12,128 bases of DNA from JAZDOK01 sp043798715 (GTDB lineage: Bacteria; Vulcanimicrobiota; JAZDOK01). The stretch covers positions 1 to 12,128 of the forward strand of contig JAZDOK010000041.1 in assembly GCA_043798715.1 (NCBI GenBank), written 5' to 3'. Below the pieces are notes generated by a model, which was not told where the DNA came from, made no database searches, and was given only the letters and a program-made list of their open reading frames with translations. Below, piece by piece: positions 6,110 through 12,128 of this stretch (the stretch's first letter is position 1; each line of letters begins with the position of its first letter). Made by a program: the position numbers and the translations under genes.

Positions 6110-6883
6110 TCACAGATCCTTGTGCCGAAGCGAGAATTCCCCCAGGAGCATCAGAAGCCAGATATAGACCGCTCCGTAGAGGGTGGCCGCCGGCAGGTAG
6201 CGGGGATCTATAATATAGTCGTGCACCACGGAATTCTTAATGTCAAAATAGTCGAAGTGCGGCAGGAGGTCCTTAATGAGCTTGACGAAAAAAATTCCGA
6301 TGCCGTTCGGGGTCTGCGCGGCCAGGTATTGGATATAGACGGCCGAGAGACTGCCGAGGAGGTATAAAAAAACCGCCAGGGAGAGGGTCATCGGGTAGGA
6401 AAAGCGGATAGAGAAAAAGAGTACCAGGGCGCCCACCACGCCGCACTGGAGAAAGTAAAGGAAGACGCAGGGGAAAATGCTGAAGTAAGCCGCATTGCTG
6501 TTCAATTTAAGGATAAAAAAGAGTTCCAGGGCCAGGATGGCCATATTGAGGAACACCAGGAAATAGTTTCCCAGAAATTTACCCCAGAGGTACTCCGAGC
6601 GGCTTAAGGGTTTGGTCAGCAGGGGATAGATGGTTTTCCCTTCGATCTCGCGGGGAATGGCATTGAGGTACATGGCGAGCGTGAAGATAAGCCCGAAAAA
6701 ATTAATCCCGGTCAGGGAAAAATCCTTGATCAGCCTCACCTGTGCTCCGAGGTTGAAGACATTGACGAAATTGGCGCCCGCCACCAGGATGACGCTCAGG
6801 AATAAAATCAGGTATAGAATCTTTTTCCTGAGACTCTCCTCGGCGGTCATGCTGGCGATTCGCAGCACGTTAAGAAGATTCAT
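6110..6883 (-). CDS. ABC-2 type transporter permease
   Basis: A 257-residue inner-membrane protein with about six hydrophobic segments (near 22-40, 57-76, 103-125, 131-158, 163-190 and 232-250). After segment 2 the cytoplasmic motif IPREIEGKTIYPLLTKPLSRSEYLWGKF (about 75-103; the EGKT..L.TKP.SR..Y..GK pattern) is typical of ABC-2 permeases of the NosY/GldF kind. Such permeases pair with an ATPase to export lipids, polysaccharides, peptides or drugs, or to help assemble surface proteins; the substrate here is not evident. The ATG (6881-6883) overlaps the end of the ATPase gene by 14 bases and has AAGGAGAG upstream, so the two subunits are made together. Confidence 0.88.
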   Translation of the reverse strand: MNLLNVLRIASMTAEESLRKKILYLILFLSVILVAGANFVNVFNLGAQVRLIKDFSLTGINFFGLIFTLAMYLNAIPREIEGKTIYPLLTKPLSRSEYLWGKFLGNYFLVFLNMAILALELFFILKLNSNAAYFSIFPCVFLYFLQCGVVGALVLFFSIRFSYPMTLSLAVFLYLLGSLSAVYIQYLAAQTPNGIGIFFVKLIKDLLPHFDYFDIKNSVVHDYIIDPRYLPAATLYGAVYIWLLMLLGEFSLRHKDL

Positions 6884-7625
6884 TCTGCTCTCTCTCCTTA
6901 ATCAGCTTGAAAAATGCCTCCTCAAGAGTTGGAGAGTCGGCCTTCAAAAAGCTTTTTAAGGGTCCCGAGGCCAACATCTTTCCCAGGTGGATAATCCCGA
7001 TCGTATCGCATATGTGCTCCACTTCGGTCAGTTTGTGGGAGCTGAAAAAGATGGTGATCCCGCGCTCTTTAAGGCGCATGATGATATCTTTGATCTCCTT
7101 CTGCCCGATGGGATCGAGCCCCGAGGTGGGCTCGTCCAGGACAAGAAGAGGAGGGTTGCTTATGAGGGCCTGGGCGATGCCGAAGCGCTGGATCATCCCC
7201 TTGGACAGATCCCGGAGCTTCGCCTCTTTCTTCCCTGAGAGACCCACCAGCGCGAGGATCTCACCAATCCTCTTTTCACGATCGAGGCGGGAAATTCCGT
7301 AGAAAGATCCATAGAAGTGCAGAAGCTTTCCGACCTCCATGAAATCGTAATAATAGGCGATCTCGGAGAGGTAGCCTATCTGTCTCTTGGCCCGAATGCT
7401 GCCGGCCGGCTCTCCCAAAATAAAGGCTGCTCCGCTAGTGGGCGAAATAAGGCCCATCAGGAGCTTGATAGTGGTTGTTTTTCCGGCCCCGTTGGGGCCG
7501 ATAAAGCCATAGACCTCCCCCCGGGCGACGCTGATATTGAGATCCCAAAGCGCCTGGACCTTGGAATTGCGGCCGCTTCCAGGGTAGGTCTTTTTTAAAT
7601 TTTCAGTCAAGATCGCTTCAGGCAT
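6870..7625 (-). CDS. ABC transporter ATP-binding protein
   Basis: A 251-residue cytoplasmic ATPase. Walker A is GPNGAGKTT (43-51), the signature is LSKGM (140-144), Walker B is LLVLDEPTSGLDP (160-172) and the switch His is His197 in SSHKLTE. The Q-loop region reads IGYLSE (83-88), with no Gln, as is usual for this subfamily (related ATPases often have IGYLPE). The sequence is closest in character to ATPases that serve ABC-2 exporters (CcmA/NosF/GldA-like). Its partner is the permease immediately downstream. The ATG (7623-7625) has only a weak Shine-Dalgarno match; a TAGAAT about 12 bases upstream of it could be a -10 box, but no good -35 accompanies it. A palindrome at 7685-7714 separates it from the gene upstream. 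Confidence 0.92.
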   Translation of the reverse strand: MPEAILTENLKKTYPGSGRNSKVQALWDLNISVARGEVYGFIGPNGAGKTTTIKLLMGLISPTSGAAFILGEPAGSIRAKRQIGYLSEIAYYYDFMEVGKLLHFYGSFYGISRLDREKRIGEILALVGLSGKKEAKLRDLSKGMIQRFGIAQALISNPPLLVLDEPTSGLDPIGQKEIKDIIMRLKERGITIFFSSHKLTEVEHICDTIGIIHLGKMLASGPLKSFLKADSPTLEEAFFKLIKEREQNESS

Positions 7626-7684
7626 ACCCGGTGAAATTCTACGCCGTCCGCGGAAATCCTCCAGATCCGGCCTGTGGCCAACAG

Positions 7685-7714
7685 GGTAGGGGTCAATAAT
7701 TATTGACCCCTACC
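7685..7714. repeat. Perfect 30-bp palindrome at the end of the jelly-roll gene
   Basis: GGTAGGGGTCAATAA (7685-7699) is followed by its exact reverse complement (7700-7714). The minus-strand TAG at plus 7710-7712 is the stop codon of the exported jelly-roll gene. The TAGGGG edge matches that of the 28-bp palindrome at 939-966, while the centre differs. It fills much of the 84-base gap before the ABC genes. It could form a hairpin at the mRNA 3' end, but there is no U-run. Confidence 0.85.
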
Positions 7715-8267
7715 TTACATCCAATTCGATATCGTCAAACCAGGCCTGCCCCGTGCCGGAGAGGAGACAGAAAACCCTCACCTTGTCCGTCTCCTGGGGC
7801 ACCAAGAGGGCACAGGAGACCGCTTTCCAATCGGTGTTCCCCAGCAGAGGCCCGGTCGTTGCGGAAACCAGAATTTTCTGTTGATCATAACTTAAGCACT
7901 GGATCGCCACGGCGGCGAAGTTTGCGACATTTCTGGTCTTGATGACCGCGGTAAGAACCACGTGACGCCCCCGCGGAAGACTTTCCACAATTTCCTGGGA
8001 CCAGTTGGGAGGGGGCTCTTTACCTCGGACGGCGGGATCCGTGGAGATAATGGTGAGGCTGTGCTGGCCGGAAAACCTTTCTTCATCATCCACGGCGAAG
8101 GTTACCCCGGGGTAGAGCCCCACCCGGGACCAGCCCACCGGGCCCTTCCATAGCAAATCCTCTCCCCCGGAATTACGGAGAAAACCCTCTCCAATGCCTC
8201 CGGAAGCCAGTATAAAAAGGAACACCCCCGCCAGCAGGACTGCTCTTGCTAATCTCAAGGCATTCAT
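7710..8267 (-). CDS. Exported jelly-roll (carbohydrate-binding module-like) protein
   Basis: A 185-residue protein, taken from the ATG at 8265-8267, which has AGAGGTGA five bases upstream; the reading frame extends to 8294 but without such a site. Residues 1-20 (MNALRLARAVLLAGVFLFIL) are a signal peptide, with cleavage probably soon after in ASGGIGEG; there is no lipobox Cys. The mature part is one beta-rich domain: an opening strand (WKGPVGWSRVGLYPGVTFAVDD), a middle with SGQHSLTI and WSQEI, and the ending GQAWFDDIELDV. This pattern is typical of galactose-binding-like or CBM4/9-like jelly rolls, which often bind glycans. No catalytic residues are evident. Glycan binding is inferred. The stop is supplied by a palindromic repeat. 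Confidence 0.75.
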   Translation of the reverse strand: MNALRLARAVLLAGVFLFILASGGIGEGFLRNSGGEDLLWKGPVGWSRVGLYPGVTFAVDDEERFSGQHSLTIISTDPAVRGKEPPPNWSQEIVESLPRGRHVVLTAVIKTRNVANFAAVAIQCLSYDQQKILVSATTGPLLGNTDWKAVSCALLVPQETDKVRVFCLLSGTGQAWFDDIELDVR

Positions 8268-8289
8268 CGCGCTCACCTCTATTGTTGTT

Positions 8290-8313
8290 GTCAACCGTCA
8301 ATTGTCAATTGTC
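8290..8313. repeat. Heptanucleotide tandem repeat at the end of the large TPR gene
   Basis: The units GTCAACC, GTCAATT, GTCAATT and a partial GTC follow one another. On the minus strand they encode the final residues QLTIDG and the TGA stop of the 25-repeat TPR protein. Confidence 0.75.
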
Positions 8314-10927
8314 TCCCGGCCGCCAGGAGGTTCCGCCCGGCGATTTCATCGCCGGGCCGAAGTTCAAGGACCCTGTTGTAAGAGGCAATCGCTTCCTCTA
8401 CCTTCCCCATTCTCTGCAGAAGAGTTCCCCTGGCCAGGTGCAGATCGGGGCAGGAATCCTGAAGAACCAAAGCCTTCTCATAGAAGGAAAGAGCCTCGCT
8501 CCTCTCTCCCAGCCTCTGGCAGCAGATGGCCAGGTTGAAGAGGCAGGCAAAGTCCTCAGGATTGAATTCCAGGGCCTTTTTGTAAGCCGATGCCGCCTCC
8601 CCGGGACGCCCCATCTTCAGCAGCGAGAGCGCTTTTCCGGACCAGGCGGGATAATATTCACTCTTTATGGCGATCGTCTTTTCGAAGAATCCGAGTGCTT
8701 CTCCCATCCGCCCCGTCTCCTGAAGGAGCAGGGCTTTCCGGAAGAGGGCCTTCCACTCCTCCGGATGGAGCGCCAGAACGCGATCCATAGCCTCCAGCGC
8801 CTCTTTCTGGCGGCTCAGGCTATGAAGGGCGGTTCCCCGTCCCAGAAGGGCCGGGAGGAAGGCGTCATCGGAGCAGAGAGCCTCGTCAAACGACTTGAGG
8901 GCTTCCTCGGGCTTCCCGGCGGCCTCGAGCGCCTCTCCCCGCCTGGAGAGGAGAAGCGGATCTCCCGGCTTTGCCGAAAGAGCTGTCCCGTAGACCTCCA
9001 GGGCCTCATCGATGCGGCCTGCTTCCAGAAGGGAGCGGCCGAGGAGGTCAACCATGGAGACGTCCTCCGCATACTGTAAAAGGGAGTTTTTTATGAAATC
9101 CAGGGTCACTTCCGCGCTGCCCGTCTTTTTAAGGCATACCAGGCGGTTGACCCGGGCAATCCTGTTGCCGGGCTCAAGGGCCTGGGCCCTGGAATAATAA
9201 CCGGCGGCCTCCTCGAAATCTCCTACCTCCTGAAGCGACCAGCCTGCCATTAAAAGCGCTGTCATGTTGGAAGGGTCTTCTTCCAGAACGCTTCTTAAGA
9301 CCCTGGCGGCTTTTTCAAAGCGATTCAACTTAAAGAGTGATTCGGCCTGCGCGATCTCAAGAGCCTGGTCAACCTGGCCGAACTGGCGGGCTTTCTCGAA
9401 GCTGGCCAGGGCCTCCTCATAGCGGCCCAGGCGGTGCAACAACCGGCCTCGTTCCCGGTGGATCGCGGGATCTTCCGGCGTCAGGTAGGCCATGACTTCA
9501 AAAACATCGAGGGCGTCGGAGGGCCGGTGCATCTCCACCAGGAGGTCGGCTTTGAATTGGAGACGCGAAAGATCGTCCGGATGAAGGAAGAGAAATTTCT
9601 CGCAGGCGATATAGGATTCTGTGAGATTTCCGGCGGCTCTCCAGGCCTGGGCGGCCCGGGAGAGCGCTTCCTGATCCTTCGGGATGAGGCCCAGAAGGGC
9701 GTTCCACGCCGCTCCCTCTTCCCCGAACCTCCCCATCTCGCCCAGTAGAATGGCTTTTTTTCTGAACAGCTCGGGATCCCCGGGTTTCTCCCTTATGATA
9801 TCATCGAGACCCTGAAGGATCTCCCCGGGGTGTCCCTTTTTCTCGTAACAGGAAAGCCGCATATCAAGGGCCTCGTGGTTGCCGGGAGAGAGGGCGAGAA
9901 TGCGGTCATAGACGTCGCAGGCATGCTCCAATTCCCCCATCTCGTCGAGCACCGCGGCGCTCCTGAAAAACAGGGTCAAATCTTTGGGGAAGCGGGCGAG
10001 AGCCTCGTTAAGGACAGAAAGTGCCTCAGGCCTGGACCCTGAAGAAAGGAGGAGATCCGCTTTTTTCTTGAAAAAAAACGAATCTCTGGGAGAAATTCTC
10101 AAAATACGATCGAGCGCCTCCAGGGACTCGGAGACCTTTCCCAGCGCCTCAAGACACTCAAAGCGTCCCGTCAGCACTTCCATGCTGGCCGGGCGCATGC
10201 CGAGAGCCCGTTCGTAGGCGGCCAGGGCCTCCTCAAACAGTTTTTGCTTTTTCAGGAGGCCGGCCAGCGAAATCCGCATGTCCACGTCGTCCGGGTAAAC
10301 CTGAAGGGCCGCCCGATAAGACACGGTGGCCTCTTCCGTCCGGTCGAGACGGTGAAGGAGGCGGGCTTTCTTCACCAGTAGGGGGCCCTCGTCCGGCTTG
10401 AGACGGAGCAGGGCCTCCACTGCCTTAAGGCTCTCGATGGGGCGATCCAGGTTTTCATAGCACTCCAGGCTTCCCTCAAGGGAGCCGTGGTCGTCGGCGT
10501 TCTTATCGAGGACCACTTTGAAAGCTTTGAGGGCCTCTTCAAAGCGGCCCAGTGCCTTAAGACACAATCCCCGGGAGAAGTGCGCTTCAGGCTCCTCAAG
10601 TCCCCCGGCAATTACGGATTCGTAGAGGGCGAGAGCGTCCTCGAAGCGTCCCGCGAGGCGGAGGCCGTGGGCCTTCTGCAACATGTCGGGAACGTTGTCG
10701 GGACGAAAGGAGAGAGCGGCAGAAAATTCCGCGACGGCGTCCTCGGCTTTTCCCAGGTCTAAAAGGACGCGGGCCAGCATGGAGTGGGCCTCCGCGTCGT
10801 CGGGAATCAGCGCCAGCCCCAGTTTGAATTCCTCGGCGGCCTCTCCGAGTTTCCCTTCGGAGCGCAGTATGATGGCCTGCGTGAAATGCTCCCGGCCCCG
10901 CTCAAGGTCTTTTTCGGATGGTTCCAT
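8291..10927 (-). CDS. Large cytoplasmic tetratricopeptide-repeat protein (about 25 TPRs)
   Basis: An 878-residue protein composed almost wholly of 34-residue TPR units. I count about 25 copies of the helix-B signature (such as FEEALKAF, YEEALASF, PEEALKSF, VEEAIASY), from about residue 25 to 865, which fits 25 x 34 = 850. Helix A typically reads as AHSMLARVLLDLGK and the turn ends in a Pro-Asp/Gly pair. There is no signal peptide, membrane segment or added enzyme domain, so it is a pure scaffold that should form a long superhelix, probably in the cytoplasm. Its partner is unknown. The ATG has GAGGTGA six bases upstream. It lies 75 bases after lexA, so the two may be cotranscribed. The last residues (QLTIDG) are from a 7-bp repeat, so the natural C-terminus has been altered. 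Confidence 0.88.
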   Translation of the reverse strand: MEPSEKDLERGREHFTQAIILRSEGKLGEAAEEFKLGLALIPDDAEAHSMLARVLLDLGKAEDAVAEFSAALSFRPDNVPDMLQKAHGLRLAGRFEDALALYESVIAGGLEEPEAHFSRGLCLKALGRFEEALKAFKVVLDKNADDHGSLEGSLECYENLDRPIESLKAVEALLRLKPDEGPLLVKKARLLHRLDRTEEATVSYRAALQVYPDDVDMRISLAGLLKKQKLFEEALAAYERALGMRPASMEVLTGRFECLEALGKVSESLEALDRILRISPRDSFFFKKKADLLLSSGSRPEALSVLNEALARFPKDLTLFFRSAAVLDEMGELEHACDVYDRILALSPGNHEALDMRLSCYEKKGHPGEILQGLDDIIREKPGDPELFRKKAILLGEMGRFGEEGAAWNALLGLIPKDQEALSRAAQAWRAAGNLTESYIACEKFLFLHPDDLSRLQFKADLLVEMHRPSDALDVFEVMAYLTPEDPAIHRERGRLLHRLGRYEEALASFEKARQFGQVDQALEIAQAESLFKLNRFEKAARVLRSVLEEDPSNMTALLMAGWSLQEVGDFEEAAGYYSRAQALEPGNRIARVNRLVCLKKTGSAEVTLDFIKNSLLQYAEDVSMVDLLGRSLLEAGRIDEALEVYGTALSAKPGDPLLLSRRGEALEAAGKPEEALKSFDEALCSDDAFLPALLGRGTALHSLSRQKEALEAMDRVLALHPEEWKALFRKALLLQETGRMGEALGFFEKTIAIKSEYYPAWSGKALSLLKMGRPGEAASAYKKALEFNPEDFACLFNLAICCQRLGERSEALSFYEKALVLQDSCPDLHLARGTLLQRMGKVEEAIASYNRVLELRPGDEIAGRNLLAAGRQLTIDG

Positions 10928-10933
10928 CTCGGT

Positions 10934-10987
10934 TCACCTCAGGGAAATCTTCGCAACCACATTCATAATTTCCTCTTCCTCCGTCAT
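10934..10987 (-). other. Possible 17-residue leader ORF between lexA and the TPR gene
   Basis: An ATG at plus 10985-10987 opens a frame reading MTEEEEIMNVVAKISLR and stops at TGA (10934-10936), which lies inside the Shine-Dalgarno region of the TPR gene. GGGGAGG abuts the ATG with no spacer, which is too close for a normal start; an internal ATG (MNVVAKISLR) has a better-placed GGAGGAAGAGG. It could couple translation into the TPR gene or be chance. Confidence 0.2.
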
Positions 10988-11002
10988 CCTCCCCGAGGAG
11001 AT

Positions 11003-11602
11003 TCAAAGTTGGCGAAGAACACCCATTACCCGGCCCAGAATGGTGACTTCTCTTAGCAGAATAGACGTTAAGCGGCGATTTTCAGGCTCCAGCCGAACGT
11101 AATCACGGAACCCAAAATATCTCCTGATTATGGTCTCCTCCTCCACCAGTGCCACCACCAGATCTCCGTCTTCGGCGCGATCCTGGCGCCGCGCGACGAC
11201 GTAATCCCCATCGAGAATGGCCGCCTCCTTCATGCTTTCACCCTGCATCCGGACTAAAAATCCCGGCGCGTCCGAGAGCATGGCTGCAGGAACAGGGAAC
11301 TTCTCCCGGGTTTCCCGCCCTTTTTCCAGAAGAGGCAAAAGGACACAGGGAGAAACAATCGGGGAATGGTCCGTGACCTCGATGGTGCGCGGCTTGGAAG
11401 AATCACGGCGGATAAAACCCTTGATCTCCAGGGCCTTAAGGTGACTATGGACGGTGGAACTGGAAGATAAGCCGACGGCGTTCCCGATCTCCCGGATGGA
11501 AGGGGGATAACCCTTTTTATTAATAGTCGCCAGGATAAAATCCAGAATGCCGCTCTGGCGGTCGGTCAGGCCTCTTTCAGCAGGAATTTTCTTCCCCGTC
11601 AT
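11003..11602 (-). CDS. lexA: LexA-family repressor with altered cleavage residues
   Basis: A 199-residue protein from the ATG at 11600-11602, which has GGAGG eight bases upstream; an ATG at 11617 has none. Residues about 12-75 form the LexA winged helix-turn-helix (LTDRQSGILDFI, GYPPSIREIGNAVGLSSSST, then HLKALEIKGFIRRDSSKPRTIEV), and the C-terminal part is the S24 peptidase-like dimer domain. The nucleophile Ser123 is present (MQGESMKEAAI). The partner Lys, expected 37 residues later, is Arg160 (ETIIRRYF). The region where the Ala-Gly cleavage site should lie (LLPLLEKGRETREKFPVPAAML) is shorter and has no Ala-Gly pair. LexA normally represses SOS genes and self-cleaves on RecA filaments; this one may repress DNA damage or other genes but cleave slowly or not at all. 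No clear SOS box was seen at its promoter. Confidence 0.88.
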   Translation of the reverse strand: MTGKKIPAERGLTDRQSGILDFILATINKKGYPPSIREIGNAVGLSSSSTVHSHLKALEIKGFIRRDSSKPRTIEVTDHSPIVSPCVLLPLLEKGRETREKFPVPAAMLSDAPGFLVRMQGESMKEAAILDGDYVVARRQDRAEDGDLVVALVEEETIIRRYFGFRDYVRLEPENRRLTSILLREVTILGRVMGVLRQL

Positions 11603-11632
11603 GCATCCACCCTCCATAGCAGCATTTATTCC

Positions 11633-11661
11633 ATTATATCACAGCCGCAAAGGCGCCGCAA
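11633..11661 (-). promoter_or_regulatory. Sigma-70-type promoter for lexA
   Basis: On the minus strand TATAAT (plus 11633-11638) is preceded by TGA, giving an extended -10 (TGnTATAAT). TTGCGG (plus 11656-11661) lies 17 bases upstream as a partial -35. Transcription would start near 11626, about 24 bases before the lexA ATG. This could drive lexA and the TPR gene after it. Confidence 0.65.
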
Positions 11662-11670
11662 GAATGTGCA

Positions 11671-11734
11671 GGAGACGGGAGGCAGGAGGCAGAAGAAAGA
11701 CGATCATAAAATGCGGACCATAGACTTTAGACCT
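11671..11734. repeat. Heptad-like repeats in the divergent lexA/isomerase spacer
   Basis: Two short blocks with a 7-base period: GGAGACG, GGAGGCA, GGAGGCA (11671-11691) and TAGACTT, TAGACCT (11721-11734). They belong to the same kind of degenerate heptad filler seen at 6008-6042, 6067-6103 and 8290-8313. A TAAAAT at 11707-11712 between them could be a -10 for the plus-strand gene, but I see no matching -35. Confidence 0.5.
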
Positions 11735-11757
11735 TGGATGAAAAATGGAGGTATTGC

Positions 11758-12128
11758 GTGAAAATCGGATTTTTAACCGCCTGCCTGCCGGACGAATCTC
11801 TGCAGGAAATTGTTCTGTGGGCTGCCGGGAACGGCTTTTCGGCGCTGGAAGTGGCCTGTTGGCCGGACTCTGCGGGCAAGGACCGCCGCTATGCCGGCAC
11901 GCACCACATCGAGGTCGAAAAGCTCGATGAAAAAAAGGCCGCTCATATTAAAAAGCTTTTCCGGGAGCACAATCTTTTAATCTCGGCCCTGGCTTACTAC
12001 CCCAATAATCTGGATCCTGAACCCTCCCGGCGAAAATTTTACCATGCCCCCCTGAAGAAGACGATTGACGCGGCGGCCCTCCTCGGAGTCGGGCGGGTGG
12101 GGACCTTCGCGGGCAGGGTCCCCGATCT
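11758..12128 (+). CDS. Sugar phosphate isomerase/epimerase-like TIM-barrel protein (5' part)
   Basis: The first 123 residues of a gene that continues past the right edge. The start is GTG (11758-11760) with GGAGGT five bases upstream. The protein opens with VKIGFLTACLPDESLQEIVLWAAGNGFSALEVACWPD, the first strand-helix-strand of the xylose isomerase-like TIM barrel (AP endonuclease 2 family), and continues with HNLLISALAYYPNNLDPEP and AALLGVGRVGTFAGR, which match strands 2 and 3 of sugar phosphate isomerases/epimerases. Family members isomerise or epimerise sugars or cyclitols using a divalent metal; the metal ligands lie later in the barrel, outside the window. The substrate cannot be told. 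It is divergent from lexA and the only plus-strand gene here. Confidence 0.85.
   Translation, partial: MKIGFLTACLPDESLQEIVLWAAGNGFSALEVACWPDSAGKDRRYAGTHHIEVEKLDEKKAAHIKKLFREHNLLISALAYYPNNLDPEPSRRKFYHAPLKKTIDAAALLGVGRVGTFAGRVPD

Noticed and set aside
8268..8294. Longer start (ATG at 8294) for the jelly-roll protein
   Set aside because: It overlaps the end of the TPR gene and lacks a ribosome site; the ATG at 8267 has AGAGGTGA at the right distance and opens a normal signal peptide.
8246..9079. Plus-strand frame of 277 residues opposite the TPR gene
   Set aside because: It mirrors the repetitive TPR codons and has no domain of its own; the TPR frame is unambiguous.
11603..11757. LexA (SOS) operator near lexA
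   Set aside because: I found neither a CTG-N10-CAG type nor a clear GAAC-N4-GTTC type palindrome around the promoter by eye; a motif scan with the binding site of this protein would be needed.

Overview
The window looks like chromosomal DNA from an uncultured, free-living bacterium, fairly GC-rich by eye. Exported beta-propeller, TPR and jelly-roll proteins, a ComEA-like protein, LexA and a GHMP sugar kinase all fit a bacterial chromosome with an elaborate cell envelope. I cannot assign a phylum from the sequence alone. There is no rRNA, tRNA, CRISPR array or transposase gene.

Layout. Ten genes run on the minus strand, read from right to left. They are a LexA-type repressor (11602-11003), a cytoplasmic protein of about 25 TPR repeats (10927-8291), an exported jelly-roll protein (8267-7710), an ABC transporter ATPase (7625-6870) and permease (6883-6110), a small membrane protein (6100-5759), a membrane-anchored TPR protein (5762-5076), a GHMP-family sugar kinase (5010-3973), a ComEA-like SLBB/helix-hairpin-helix protein (3976-3326), a TolB-like beta-propeller protein (3329-963) and an acidic protein with two possible helix-turn-helix regions (795-91). 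The segment 7625 to 963 is packed like an operon: most junctions overlap by 4 to 14 bases and two genes start with TTG and one with GTG. On the plus strand a sugar phosphate isomerase/epimerase-like gene starts at 11758 and runs off the right edge, divergent from lexA.

The ABC pair, small membrane protein and anchored TPR protein look like one export or envelope-remodelling machine. The kinase, ComEA-like and TolB-like genes are translationally coupled to one another downstream of it. Their shared substrate is not visible from the sequence.

The most unusual theme is small non-coding repeats at gene ends. (a) A 120-bp element with perfect 24-bp inverted ends (4978-5097) supplies the last six codons and stop of the TPR gene and the TTG start plus first 11 codons of the kinase. 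(b) Perfect palindromes of 28 bp (939-966) and 30 bp (7685-7714) supply the TAG stops of the TolB-like and jelly-roll genes, and a related hairpin is translated inside the TolB-like gene (1289-1316). (c) Degenerate 7-bp tandem repeats encode the N-terminus and hydrophobic signal core of the small membrane protein (6008-6042, 6067-6103) and the C-terminus and stop of the large TPR protein (8290-8313); they also fill the lexA/isomerase spacer. Separately, the LexA protein lacks a recognisable Ala-Gly cleavage site and has Arg in place of the catalytic Lys, so it may not self-cleave.
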